From Mantis religiosa (Eukaryota > Arthropoda > Insecta > Mantodea > Mantidae), in the NCBI GenBank assembly GCA_030765055.1, contig CM060950.1:14543806-14607805 (forward strand): DNA of 64,000 bases, given 5' to 3'. The notes beneath the pieces were generated by a model. It saw only the letters and a program-made list of their open reading frames with translations, did not search any database and was not told the DNA's origin. The stretch's first letter is position 1. Each line of letters starts with the position of its first letter. The translations under genes were made by a program, and so were the position numbers. Below, piece by piece: positions 43,430-54,437 of the stretch.

Positions 43430-44830
43430 TCTACGGTACTTTCACCACAATTTGCCTACACAAATTTCTCTATTTCTCTATTCCATGCCATTGTTATCTT
43501 TCAGGTGTGCTCTAAGTTTTGTGGTGTATAGCAGATGGGTGGGATGTAAATGCTGTTTTGGTTGCTGTGTGACATTGTGTGGTTGTTCCCATCAAGAAGG
43601 CTCGCTAGTCGACACCGCCACGGAGTGTTAAGGACTTCCGCGCGTCTATGTTTCCTATGACTTTCTGCTCTTTAACCACTTCATCCCTTCCCCCTGGGAC
43701 TGATTCATTTAGCCACAATAAATCTGTGTAGAGGTCACACTGCTTGGGAAGCTGTCATCCACAGTCTATCCTCTCAAGACTTATAGGGCCACAGTTTAAG
43801 TAACTGCTCCTACACACGCTCTGTGTAGGCTAATATAGCAAATATAGATAGCATTGACTGACAAATTCATTGACCGAGCCAGGATTTGAACCATAGATCT
43901 TCACATTTCCGTGCAGTCCCTTTGACTTACCTACCTTACTACAAGCTCACAGTACCTTAAGTTCTTCCACTGGTTCGTAGCACGAATAACGACATACTAT
44001 ATCCTGGCCATAGGAACAGAATGGAATTTCAAATCTTTCACATAGGGATCAGATTATTATAATATAACTAAACCTTAAGGCTACATTCTCTGATTTTTAT
44101 TTTGCTAAAAATGAAATATTTAATAAACGAAGCCTACAAATGTTTATCTAGAATAATACGAGACACAGAGAAATAACCATTTGTAAGGGTAGCTTATCTG
44201 TGAGTGTTAGAGATTATAATTTTTTTACATTAACAACGGTAAATATCAACGCCACCGTGTGACAAAATTTAATCACGTGCCATAAATATACTGAAATGCG
44301 AGCTGTTGCATATAAACGCACTTAAGGCTCATTGGTCTGCGCGGGCTTTGAATCCCTGACCCAAATATGAGTACGCCAGATTCTAACCAGCTGGGCCTTC
44401 GAGACGTCTATAATTATTAAAATATTTAAGGCAAAATTGCTTAAGAAATGAGGGAAATTGATAATGCCAAACCAGGAAGAGAAACTTGTACAAAAGGATA
44501 TTTATACGTCGCCTGTTTTTGTATCGCTTCAAATTTCCACGTTCGGTGCCAAGCGTTGTGGTGGATGTGGTTATGCAGTGCAATCTTCCGACGGAGACCG
44601 CTACTACGTATTTCATATCTTACTCTACAGATGGCAGCCCAAAGATGCTATTAACTTATCCATTTCAAAATAGCTAGTAAGTATATAAAAGCAAGACAAG
44701 GCTAATTGAAAGAAGTTGACATACTTAACTATAAACCATTAACATGTACTATTCACTATGTAGACGAACTAGGTATTTCGTTCTTCCACTGTATAGATGG
44801 CAGCACAGCGACGTTGTTCCCTCTGTGTTT
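43430..44830 (+). repeat. Composite repeat family C, copy 3
   Basis: The cleanest C copy. Landmarks at 43610 (GACACCGCCACGGAGTGTTA), 43672 (CTTTAACCACTTCATCCC), 43725, a degenerate tRNA-like region ~43870-43925, GTTCTTCCACTGGTTCGTAG (43970), and the two modules at 44627-44640 and 44791-44806, 170 bp apart. TAAGTATATAAAAGCAAGAC at 44680 includes a TATA-like box. No ORF. Confidence 0.75.
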
Positions 44831-45265
44831 TAAGATCGAAATAATATATTTCAACTGGAAAAAGATTCAGAGGAAATGATATGCACAAACATAGAACAAA
44901 TGTTATCATTCTGACGCTCCCTCGATTGAGTTACCCCTTGAAACATATGTATGACCCGGAAGCAAACTTATATTTGATATATCATCGCAAAAGTTTGGTT
45001 GCAGATCGTTAGCTCTGTGGTGGGGATTGATGCCACAGAGGGCGCTGTCCTTACGAGTGCAAATGTTTGGGTATAAGGGTCCCGTCGGTAATGTAGTTAG
45101 CTTCTATTTCAGCTTGCTCCTTGATAGTGAAGGGCGGAATCGAATCTTTGTAGGAATCGTAGCTTTCATTTGTACACGTTCTCGCACGCTACAAACGAAA
45201 AAATTGCAAGTTCTCGGATCATGCCCTAAGTTGCGAATCGGGAACACTCACCAAATTACAAAAAA
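44831..45265. other. Unassigned flank of PLE-4
   Basis: Contains GTTAGCTCTGTGGTGGGG; no recognisable gene. Ends at the left TSD AATCTCCCTTGT (45266-45277). Confidence 0.4.
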
Positions 45266-45319
45266 ATCTCCCTTGTTCTAGACGTTCTCGGGTTTCGAGC
45301 TAGGTAAGCAGATGTTGAG

Positions 45320-45364
45320 ACATCGACGTTTCGGGAGCGTACATCTCTCCCATCATCAGGATGT
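45320..45364 (-). ncRNA. Hammerhead ribozyme, PLE-4 3' end (sense)
   Basis: On minus: stem I ACATC, core CTGATGA (45353-45359), stem II GGGAGA / GCTCCC with a GATGTAC loop, GAAA (45329-45332), C-GTC cleavage triplet (45325-45327), stem I GATGT. All conserved core positions are present. Stem III is minimal, as reported for PLE hammerheads. Confidence 0.75.
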
Positions 45365-46117
45365 TGAATGACTTAGGGCTGTGGTGACCCATATATATAC
45401 TGGTCACCAAGAAAATGACGCGGACCAATTTTTTTTTTCAAAGGGCGGCCACATACCCGCCGCCCCCGGTGGAGATCGACCGGCATGTAGTGCCGTGTGC
45501 TACTTCGCCTCCCTCATGCAGTTAGAATCCTAGCATGCTGGGAGAAGTAGTGTATTAATTCGTGTGTTAGTCGGGTCCCGCATTAGCACCCCGGTTAGTT
45601 CCGTAATGTAAGATGCTGGCATGCAATGCACGCGAGCGCGTCAAAAGATTCGTTCCCGGGCTGTAGCCCTGAGCAGGTCCTGAGTACAGCCAGGGGAAGT
45701 GAAGGTGATCATGTGTAGGGAGTGTCGTGTAATTGTTAGTTGGCTACGTGCAGTATAAACGTGCATTAACAATATAACGTGCATTCTTATGCTATATCTA
45801 ATATTTACGTTGGGATATCATGCAAGGGTTTGAGTAGTGAAACGGTGGGAGCGGTAATTGCTTATACTATACTTGGATCCCTTGATGGGTACCGTGTCCG
45901 AAGATAAAGCTCATGTCCAAGTTCCTGCCTGGTCATCATAACCTCCACACCTGTACGCTGCGCGATCCCAGCAGGAGCCGTCACCGTTGCGGGAAGTGTG
46001 GTCGTTGAGGGGACCCTCTTTCCCCTCGGGTCCGCCTTGGCTTGGTGCTCAAGGACTTAAGGGCAGCTGTGTCTTGGTAGTCCCTCACGTGATGTGTCTG
46101 TAACATATATTAAGTAA

Positions 46118-48856
46118 CGGTCAGTTAGTCAGGCTGTTCAAAAAGTCCAAAATCTCGTTGTCAATATCTGGATTTGTTAAGTTGCGGTCAAACAGTGCGA
46201 GAGGTCGTTTATGTTTGTCTGTCATCTCGTATTGCCCAAGTGTAGATATAAGTACATTGTGGTGTGAAGGTAGCTTGTTGTACATGTCATAGGATAGTTT
46301 TTTGATGAATTGCTCAATAGTGTGCATGTGTAAGTCTTCGTGTAGTTCTTTAGATGGTGTGATTAGTGGTACTTTGCAGATTATTCGAAGTATTTTGTTT
46401 TGTAGTGTTTGTATGCGTTTTATATGAGTTTTTGCTGCATAACCCCAGACCGGCGCTGCATAAGTTAATATTGGCCTAATGAGTGTTTTCTATAAGGTTA
46501 GTCCCATGTTTAGTTTCAGCGAGTTGCTTAGATTTATAAGTGGGTATAATTTGCGCAGTTGGACGTAGGCTCTTCTTCTTACCTCTTCGATGTGAGGTCG
46601 CCAGGTGAGGCCTTGGTCCATTACTAAGCCCAAGTACCTGACCTTGCTAGTCCAGCCTATGTCGTTATCAAATAGAGTTAGGGGAGCAAGACCGTGTCTC
46701 TGATGGTAATGTTTATTACGCTTTGTGAATATTATTGCTTCGCTTTTGGCGGTGTTTTCTTTGATCCGCCATTTGGCAAGCCACGGCTCTAGCTGTTTAA
46801 GCGACTCATGTAGATGTTTGTGAATTAATGTTACTCGACCCGATTGGGCCATGATTGTGGTGTCGTCTGCATAAAGAAAGTACGTACTCCTTGGATGTTT
46901 AGGTAGGTCATTTATATATTGAATAGAAGTGGCCCCAATATGCCGCCTTGTGGGACACCAGCCTTTATTGGGCGGGGTGTGTATACAGCGTTATTTGCGA
47001 CTGAGCAGAAAGTTCGTTCTCGCAAATAGTTTGCGACTAATTTAGTCATAGTGTCCGGGAAATTGTAATCCATCATCTTGCGCTGTAACCCCGCGTGCCA
47101 TACGCGGTCGAAGGCGCGCTCAATATCCAGCAGGACAGCGCCTGTTGATTTCTTTATGTTATAACCCTTCGCAATGTGTTCCGTGGCGCGTATGAGCTGA
47201 AGAGTGGTAGAGTGTTTAGCTCTGAATCCGAACTGTTCGGGGATGAGCAGATTGTGTCTTGTTACAAACGCATTCATTCGTTTCGCAATTACTTTTTCCA
47301 GTAACTTGCTCATTGTATTAAGTAGACTAATTGGTCTGTAATTGTTCGGGATCGTGTGGTGTTTACCTTGTTTTGGGAAGTGCAAAACGTTTGCTGTTTT
47401 CCACTGGGTGGGGAAGTTGCCATGCAGGAGGCAGAAATTGAAAATTTTATACAGTATTTTCAACGCGCTTTGTGGCAAGTTTTGGAGAACAATGTTGGAG
47501 ATCCTGTCAGGTCCTGGTGCTTTCCCTTTTGGGAGGTGCCTTATCAGCCATTGTATTTCAGCAGGGTGAGTTTTCCGTATTTGGTCATGTGATCTCCTGA
47601 CGTGTAGATTTCGTGTAAGGAATTCAGTTTCTCTGATAAACGTGGGTTATGATGGCGTTAAGTTTGGTGTTAAGGTGTTCTCAAGGGCCTCTGCCAGTGC
47701 TTCTGCCTTCTCTTCGTCTGTTGTGGCAATGCGTTGCCCTATATGCAGGGGGGAGTGGTAACACTGTCCCTAGTTAGGCATCGGGCTATTCTCCATACAG
47801 AATTGTTTGTGCGTTTAGTGTTTCTAGGGTGTTGTTCCATTGTTCCGAAATGACTGCTGCTGTGCGTTCGCACAGTTCATTATTCAGCATTCGAAGTTGC
47901 AATTGCGCTGACTGATGTCTAGTGTGTTGCCGATGTCTCCTGGCTCGGTTGCGTTGTTTTGTTAAGTGCTGTATATCGACTGGAAGAAGTGTGTTAACTT
48001 TATGCTGCCGTTGTAGCGGAACTGCCACCATTGTGGCGTATTGCAAGGCTTTCTCTATTTTATTAGTTGCATTATCAATGTCCTCAACCGAGTTGGCTTG
48101 AATCTCAGATATTTCATCATCTACCGTCCTCTCGAAGAGGTCCCAGTTCGCTTTATTATAATTATGCCTAGGTCTAGTCAGGACGCTTCGGAGCGAGCCT
48201 TCTAGATATATTAATACCGGAAGATGATCTGATGATAAATCGTTACAGACCTTAAGTGAGATACGAGCGCCGGCCTGCCTTTCTATAATAATGTCTAGCA
48301 CATCTGGTGAAGAGGTCGTATGGAATTGTATGTATGTTGGGTCTGTGGGAGCGTGTATGATATAATCTGATACGTTTTCATGTCTCAAGAGTTTGTTCCC
48401 AGTGCTGTTTGATGTCTTTGAGTTCCACAATTGATGTTTAGCATTGGGATCTCGTGCAATGATTATACTGTGATGTAATTGGAGAAGTGTATTAATATCA
48501 GCAGTTATTATGTCACCAGCGGATTGTAGGCAGAAATTATAACTATGTTTTTGCTGTTAATTGTTGTGGCAACCGCACTCGCCTCCAGTCTCTGGAGGTG
48601 TGGGGGCTGTACTTGGTGGTGGGCGGTGCCTTTATGGACGGCTATAGCTGTTCCTCCCCCCCCCCCGTCTATCGCGATCATTTCTGCACAAGTAATACCC
48701 TGGTAGCTTTAATCTGTCCCGTGGGCTTAAGTGTGTTTCTTGTATGAGCACTATCTGTACCTTGTGTTTGGCCAGGAAGTCTAGTAATTCAGCTTTACGT
48801 TGTCTTAGTCCATGGGCATTCCAAGTCATAAGTCTGGCGGTGGAACTACCATCCAT
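46118..48856 (-). pseudogene. jockey ORF2: endonuclease, RT, thumb
   Basis: Start MDGSSTARLMTWNAHGLRQR, IVLIQETHLS (EN); after a frameshift ARISLKVCNDLSSDHLPVLI (SDH block), linker; RT from ~47478: GNFPTQWKTANVLHFPKQGK, NNYRPISLLNTMSKLLEKVI, PEQFGFRAKHSTTLQLI, AVLLDIERAFDRVWH (motif A), KAGVPQGGILGPLLFN (motif B), FLYADDTTIM (motif C intact, ~46870), VRYLGLVMD, then RPILTYAAPVWGYA and C-terminal KLPSHHNVLISTLGQY. At least four frameshifts. Jockey clade by block wording. Confidence 0.88.
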
Positions 48857-49136
48857 TTGTGTTCAGCAGTAAACGGAAGTACTGTGAGTACAGCTGCATG
48901 GTAGTTTCCCTGTCGTCATGTTTCTGTTGTAGCATCTCCAGCCCTAGGAAGCACATTTCAATTTTCAATTGCCATTCCGGGCTGCCCATCCTCAGTCTAA
49001 GTCTCGGGAAGGACAGTCTGGTGTCCTCCCGTTTGTTTTGTTTTGGGGCTGCAGCAAGATGATGGGTGGCCTTAGCACCCAATGTCGGCCTGGAAGGGGG
49101 CACGCTGGCTCCGGCTTGAGCCGGGTTAGTAGTGGG
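48846..49136 (-). pseudogene. jockey ORF1 C-terminal fragment
   Basis: PPSRPTLGAKATHHLAAAPK, then SPEWQLKIEMCFLGLEMLQQ and YSQYFRLLLNTNGW. The Zn-knuckle part of a gag-like ORF1 is missing because of the 5' truncation. Its stop (ATGGATGGTAG) overlaps the start of ORF2 by 11 nt. Confidence 0.6.
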
Positions 49137-49183
49137 GCGGACCAATCAGCGAGCGGGCTCGCGTAGGTGAATATGACAACCTC

Positions 49184-49912
49184 TCAGAAAACACTGCTGC
49201 TCTGGTCGCTGCTCAGTAAGCCAGATCTTTGTTTCCTGAGTCTCTCTTTTTCGAGTTTTAATGCAGGATTCCATGCTCCACTAAATTGTAGCCCAGCATC
49301 TCGGTTAAGAGTGACTCTCTCTGCCGAGATAGCCAACACCTCCTTAACTCTGCGCTCCCAGTAGCCATTGCATTTTGCCAAAATAATGGTGAGACTGAAG
49401 CTAGCCCTATGGTCCTGCTGGAAGCAATGTTCCATCAGCCCAGACATTTCAGGTTGCAACAGTCTGACGCTTCTATCGTGTTCTTTGATCCTGGTAGCTA
49501 TGGTGCTGCCGGTTTGTCCGATGTACGGCACTCCACAATCACATGGAATAACGTTTAGTTGTAATCGGTCTTTGACCGGTCTCATAAAGTGTCTTACTTT
49601 TGCAGGCGGTTTGTGAATACTTTTTATGTTGTTTCTTGCCAGTATTCTGCCGATTTTTGCAGGCAGATTGCCGGTATATGGGATGCAGGCTATAGCAGTT
49701 GGCTTTTCAGTTGAGCTACGAATGTATGTTCCGGCTCTTTTGGCTTTTGCGAGGGCCCTCTTGACATCGAGTTTAGAGTAGCCATTCTGACGAAAAGTTT
49801 GTAGCAGATGTTGCAGTTCCTGAGATAAGTGCTGAGGATCCGAGATGGCCAATGCTCTGTGGACCAATGTGTCGAGCACCCCATACGTTGGGATTTGTGA
49901 TGGTAGCTGCAT
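49184..49912 (-). pseudogene. PLE-4 connector and GIY-YIG endonuclease
   Basis: YGVLDTLVHRALAISDPQHL, NGYSKLDVKRALAKAK, ACIPYTGNLPAKIGRILARN, VIPCDCGVPYIGQTGSTIAT (CxCGxxYIGxT), RIKEHDRSV, LMEHCFQQDH, and a C-terminus reading YWERRVKEVLAISAE. 242 codons without interruption, so this half is well kept. The normal Lys after GQT is Gly here. The protein ends at SSSVF just before the jockey insertion site. Confidence 0.88.
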
Positions 49913-49961
49913 GCGTTTAGATATAGATCGGTGTGAGTGGGTTTCTGATAAACTGCGTGCC

Positions 49962-50866
49962 CTAGTGTACCGTCCTTGTTTCTTGAAACCAGAATGTCCG
50001 GAAAGGGAACACCCTATTCTCTTCCACCTCCATAGTGAATTGAATCTGGGGTCTGCATCCGTTCAGATGTGTGAGGAAGTCAGATAGCGTATCTCGTCCA
50101 TGTGGCCAGACTACCAGCGTATCGTCCACATATCTGAAGAAGTGTGAAGGCTTCAGGTGTGCCGTGGTGAGAATCTCATGCTCCAAGTGCTCCATGTAGA
50201 AGTTGGCCACCTCCGGTGATAATGGCGACCCCATTGCTAACCAGTCTACTTGCTCATAGAACTTGTCACAATACAGGAAGTATGTGGAGGACAAGGTGTG
50301 ACGGAAGAGACCAGTGATGTCAGGAGGAAAGTGTTGTGATAGCAGCTGAACAGATTCTTTGAGCGGCACCCTGGTGAATAGTGACACTACATCAAAGCTG
50401 ACGAGAAGATCCCCGGGTGCAATAGTGATATTCTGTAGTGTCTGCACAAATTGGGCAGAGTTCTTGACGTGGTGTGGACAACCTCCCACAAGTGGTTGTA
50501 GGAGTTCGGAGAGGTGGCGGGCCAGTCGATACGTGGGGCTGCCGATCGGGTCCACAATTGGTCGCAGCGGTATCTCAGTTTTGTGGACCTTGGGAAGTCC
50601 ATACATCCTAGGCGGTCTGGAGCCTGAAGAAGCCAATTTTTGTTTGACGTCGGGAGTAAGGCTGGATTTCTTGATCAGTAATGAGGTGCGACGTTCCACT
50701 GACAACGTGGGGTCCTTCTTGATAACCTTGTACGCCGAATCCTCCAAGAGACTTTCCATCTTTTATGCATACTGTGCTGCGTGTAGGACGACTGTTGCGT
50801 TTCCCTTGTCTGCCGGTAAAACGACCATATTCTGGTCTTTGCGCAGTCGTTTCAGCGCCTGGCATC
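49962..50866 (-). pseudogene. PLE-4 reverse transcriptase
   Basis: Upstream piece LKRLRKDQNMVVLPADKGNA (50866-50770), one stop (~50760), then MYGLPKVHKTEIPLRPIVD, SFDVVSLFTRVP (motif A), AMGSPLSPEVANFYMEHLEH (motif B; W replaces the usual G two positions before AMGSP), FFRYVDDTLVVW (motif C, intact), FTMEVEENRVFPF. Frameshift at ~50010 into the connector. N-terminal half is missing. Confidence 0.88.
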
Positions 50867-50871
50867 ATTCA

Positions 50872-50917
50872 ACATCCTGATGATGGGAGCGATGTACGCT
50901 CCCGAAACTTCGATGTC
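50872..50917 (+). ncRNA. Hammerhead ribozyme copy, PLE-4 5' end (antisense to ORFs)
   Basis: ACATC, CTGATGA (50877-50883), stem II GGGAGC / GCTCCC (50885-50890 with 50898-50903), GAAA (50904-50907), then CTTC and GATGT. The cleavage triplet reads TTC instead of GTC, otherwise canonical and with a better stem II than the left copy. Confidence 0.7.
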
Positions 50918-51039
50918 TCAACACCTGCTTACCTGGTTCGAAGCCCGAGAACGTCTAGAACATATACGCTGCCAGGAAAGATTCAGCTCATATTTTAATC
51001 TCCCTTGTGTTTGACAGCAGCTTCTCGGATACCATAAAC

Positions 51040-51150
51040 TAGGGTACATTTGCTGTATTCGATGCAAGCACTCGGGGTCGCTGGAATTGATGTCTCTGAC
51101 GTTCACCGCGTAAAGTGTCGCGGGTTCGGTTCCCGCTCTGGGCATTGTGT
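51040..51150 (+). repeat. tRNA-like repeat T, copy 1
   Basis: GCGTAAAGTGTCGCGGGTTC GGTTCCCGCTCTGGGC contains a B-box-like GGGTTCGGTTCCC. A diverged second copy follows at 51265-51400. Possible SINE head. Confidence 0.45.
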
Positions 51151-51264
51151 ATATGTGTACTGTGTAATAACATAGAAAACATACAACCGATGTAAAAAAT
51201 GAAATATATACCCATAGTTACTTAAAATCTCGAGATCATTTACTCATTTTCGTAAACAAGCTCT

Positions 51265-51400
51265 TGGACAGTACAAACGAGAACATTTGCTTGTATTGTT
51301 TGCAAGTACTCGTGGTGCTAGAGCGAACGGCTCTGGCGTTCCCCCGGATAAAGCGTCGCGTGTACGAGAACCTCCTTGGGCATTTTCTTTATGTATGCTC
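51265..51400 (+). repeat. tRNA-like repeat T, copy 2 (diverged)
   Basis: AAGTACTCGTGGTGCTAG, GATAAAGCGTCGCGTGTACG and TTGGGCATTTTCTTTATGT align with copy 1; the B box is lost. Confidence 0.45.
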
Positions 51401-51639
51401 TCTATATGTGTAAAAATGAAGAAAAATAGCATTTAAAAAAGCTGTGCTGTCTATGTAGTCACTATGCTCCGGTGTTTCTGAGGAGAAAGGCATTTTATTT
51501 CAAACAAGGAAGTGGTGAACATACTTTAAGGCAGTGTCACAGCATATAGCAGTAAAGCATTGAATGATGGGACAACACGTACTTATGCGTTAAAACCAAA
51601 GGAATTCAGTCATTAGTGACCACTTGCTTATGCGTGGTA
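51401..51639. other. Unassigned
   Basis: No gene or repeat recognised. Confidence 0.35.
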
Positions 51640-52100
51640 ATAAGTAATAGGTGCGATTGTTTGGGCCGCAATAGATCTGTGTGGAGGTAGCAATGCTTGG
51701 GATGTTTAACTCCATCGTCTATCCTCTAAACCCCTATAGGGCCGCAGTTTAACTGTTTTTACACACAGGCGTTGTGTAGCTTCATATAGTAAATATAAAT
51801 AGAATTGACTGAAAAATCCATTGGCATAGTCAGCATTTGAACAATAATTTTTCACATTTTTGTGCTGCAGCTCTGACAAGCTAACCTACCGTAGCAAAAG
51901 CCGACAACACTTTAAAATCTTCCACAAGTTTGTAGTCTTTGCTTGCTATTTACTTATAACAAGCAGAAGTATTGTATTCCACCCAAAATTCGATGCCTAG
52001 GTTTCACCAACCCTATCACCGATTACTTCTTTCATGTAACACTTCTAGAAAATATGTATTCTCTCAATATTGCAACATAAGGATTTTAATTAGTTACACG
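51640..52100 (+). repeat. Composite repeat family C, copy 4 (partial)
   Basis: GGGCCGCAATAGATCTGTGTGG, CTATAGGGCCGCAGTTTAA, TCATATAGTAAATATAAATA, GTTTGTAGTCTTTGC and TTGTATTCCACCCAAAATTC follow the order of copies 2 and 3. Confidence 0.7.
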
Positions 52101-52570
52101 TTAGTTTCATTCTACATGTAACTGATATACTGTATTTGCTGGGAATGTCTTCACAAATAATATTTCAATAGCTTTTGCGTAAATATTACACCATAAGACT
52201 TACACAAAGTCTTGTTAAAATAAAAATTATAAAGGACACAAACTTTTTGGGGAAATAATGATTTCTGAGGCATTTTCTGCTATTTGTTTATATTTTCGAA
52301 AATGGATGCCTCTCTCAAGTGAAAAAAGCACGATTAACGAATTCCTATTTCCTGGATTACAAGGGGAATAGAATATCAAATACATCACTGAGCGGTCAGA
52401 TCTAATAAAACAATGGGTTTTTACGTGGGTTTTCCTTGGCCACAGGTGAATGTTGGGTATGTTAATTACTTTCCCGAAGTTCCTTCCTTCCATTCATCAA
52501 TAACGGTGTTATTCACTATTAGAATGTGTTTAGTTACAATAGCCTTCAACAATATGGTTTTATTTAATCT
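52101..52570. other. Unassigned AT-rich sequence
   Basis: No gene recognised. Confidence 0.35.
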
Positions 52571-52591
52571 AATGATACTTGTGTTTTAGCA

Positions 52592-52821
52592 GGAAACGCA
52601 CAGAGGACAATGAAGAGCTAGAAGCGGCGCTTCCACAAGAATTTCAGGAAAAAAATACAAAACAAACTAAAAGTGACGAAAGCTTTATATTGGCTCTGGG
52701 AACGTTATCAAAATTAATTCCTGATTATCCGCGGTGCCACGACAATTTGACTGCAGCTGAAGCAGCTTTAGTTCTTTCAGTCATCATTCTCTCTTATTTT
52801 AATGAAAATTACTACTTTTAG
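52592..52821 (+). other. Exon-like ORF with BESS-like segment
   Basis: After GTGTTTTAGCAG (acceptor-like) about 75 codons are open: RKRTEDNEELEAALPQEFQE, then SDESFILALGTLSKLIPDYP. The DxxFxxxLxxxxxxLP pattern is reminiscent of a BESS motif, but weak. The 3' part overlaps the start of repeat D2, where D3 has the same sequence (AVVL, VIILSYFN), so it may be only repeat sequence or a captured exon. Confidence 0.2.
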
Positions 52822-53785
52822 CTTCGATCGCCTTGAAAGTCACGCCCGGCCACTTATTGGCCAATTAATTTATGTACGGAACAATTTTCGAGTTACTCTT
52901 TGCCTTCTGTTTTCCTTGTCCAACATAATTCCACCTTTAAAGTACAGAGCTCTGTTCTTTTGTTTCTCGCAGTTTATATCATTATGTTATATGAACCACA
53001 ACCTCGCTTTCTAAACATTTAATTCTGCTTTAACTTCGTTTCATCTAATTTCTGTACAGAAACATGTCTTGAAAATGTTTCTTTAACGATTATCCTACAC
53101 GTGGAGCAAATTTATAAATAGGTGTTTCAGAGAAGGGTGGATTGAGAAAGTAATATGATTGTAACACATTTGTTAGCTAATGTAAATATATTCGCTTAAG
53201 GTATATTAATTCCTCGCCAGGAGTGAACCTTGGATTGACAACCCATAGCCCGTTCACATCCCTTAAAGCCTCGGCACTCAGTCGGATTCCTACGCATTTA
53301 AGCGACCGAGCTGTGTCTGCCTTTATTGCCGCTTGGAGCTCTCACAGTTGACCCCTAAGTGGCCTTGCTGACATTTAATTTTGTGGTGGCAGTGGCACAA
53401 ATTTTATGGTCTCAATTAGTATTGAAAGTGAATTTTACATGAAGTGCTGTTGACACCAATCTAAAGTAAGCGAACAAGAAAACTGGGCATAAATAAGAGA
53501 CAATAAGAAAACTGGGTATAAATAATAGATAATATAAGTAATCATAAGTATGAGCACAACATGTCATTGTTTACTATTATTACTTTCACTTTTGTGCCGT
53601 AAATGATGGCAGTTCATTATCTAGAAGGTAGATTTTCCATGACAGCTTTATAGTACAAAAATTTACAATAGACAGCACTATATTTCAAAGCTCTCCGTTT
53701 TTTCAAAGTCCAGATCTCCGAACCATACATAGCAATGCTTCAAATGTAAGAATTGCGTATTATATTATATTATACTATTTTTATT

Positions 53786-53806
53786 ATTATTTTTATCATC
53801 ATCATT

Positions 53807-53868
<62 letters not shown>
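53786..53868. repeat. (CAT)n microsatellite
   Basis: About 25 ATC/CAT units inside the P-type element, upstream of the THAP start. Confidence 0.95.
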
Positions 53869-53939
53869 AAGAGCAGTAGTAGCAATAATTACAACAAACA
53901 GCATAGCAGCAATTATGAGCTCAATACTTTATATTTCAG

Positions 53940-54437
53940 ATGGTGTAATGTTACGTACCCTTCTGTAAAGGTAAGAAAGAAAAATCAAAAGGGATCAGTT
54001 TCCATGAATTTACAGTAGAAGAAGAACTACATAAACAATGGCTAAAAGCTATATCGCGCTCTAATTTCGTGGTAAATGATAAATCTAATTCAACAGTCAT
54101 GTGCAGTTTGCATTTTACTGAGGACAACTATAAGCCAGGCTGTAAAATTAAACTGCTGGAAACAGGAAGTATTCCAGGCATTTTTTCGAACTACCCAAAT
54201 TATAAATTAGTGAAACAAACTACACCAAGGCGACAAATTTCAAAAATACGCTTACACACAGAAAGCAGAAAACGGAGACGCAGCTCTAGCAGAGAAAGCG
54301 TTAACAGTGCTGCTGATGTTAATGCGCTGGATCATGTCACAGATGCACGTACGTATAACTGCGCTGCAGTTCAGTTTGAGGAAGACATAATTTCCAAATT
54401 AAAGAGATTGGAAGGGAGAATAACACCTGAGATATAA
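53940..54437 (+). pseudogene. THAP-domain protein remnant of the P-type transposon
   Basis: From ATG 53940 the frame reads M-V-stop-CYVPFCKGKKEKSKG, FHEFTVEEELHKQWLKAI, TVMCSLHFTEDNYKPGCKI, GSIPGIFSNYP. This is a C2CH THAP zinc finger: CYVPFC, the Trp of QWLKAI, CSLHF and the AVPTIF-like SIPGIF. A basic stretch (ESRKRRRSSSR, ~residues 110-120) and a short helix EEDIISKLKRLEG follow, then a stop. A TAA is at codon 3. The RNase H-like transposase core of P elements is absent. Role in an intact element: binding of the transposon ends. Confidence 0.88.

Larger units (their letters stand above)
45430..49136 (-). mobile_element. jockey-type LINE inserted in PLE-4, 3.7 kb
   Basis: TSD GCGGACCAAT at 45420-45429 and 49137-49146. 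The 3' end carries a short poly-A (T run to 45438 on plus). Contains the end of ORF1 and a full-length but frameshifted ORF2 (EN, RT, thumb). 5' truncated inside ORF1. It is younger than PLE-4. Confidence 0.9.
45278..50995 (-). mobile_element. PLE-4 with inverted hammerhead-bearing ends, split by jockey
   Basis: Flanked by AATCTCCCTTGT at 45266-45277 and 50996-51007. Without the jockey (45430-49136) it is ~2.0 kb: 3' end with a sense hammerhead (45320-45364), 3' UTR, GIY-YIG endonuclease and RT on minus, 5' truncated at ~50866, where an inverted copy of the hammerhead end (50867-50967) is attached. Both ends share TCTAGACGTTCTCGGG. The inverted end copy joined to a truncated coding region is a known PLE arrangement. 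Confidence 0.88.

Noticed and set aside
31188..44806. Regularly recurring short modules as a CRISPR array
   Set aside because: Spacing is irregular, both orientations occur, and the DNA is eukaryotic.
49167..50880. Plus-strand ORFs opposite PLE-4 (up to 173 codons)
   Set aside because: Antisense shadows of the PLE RT and endonuclease frames.
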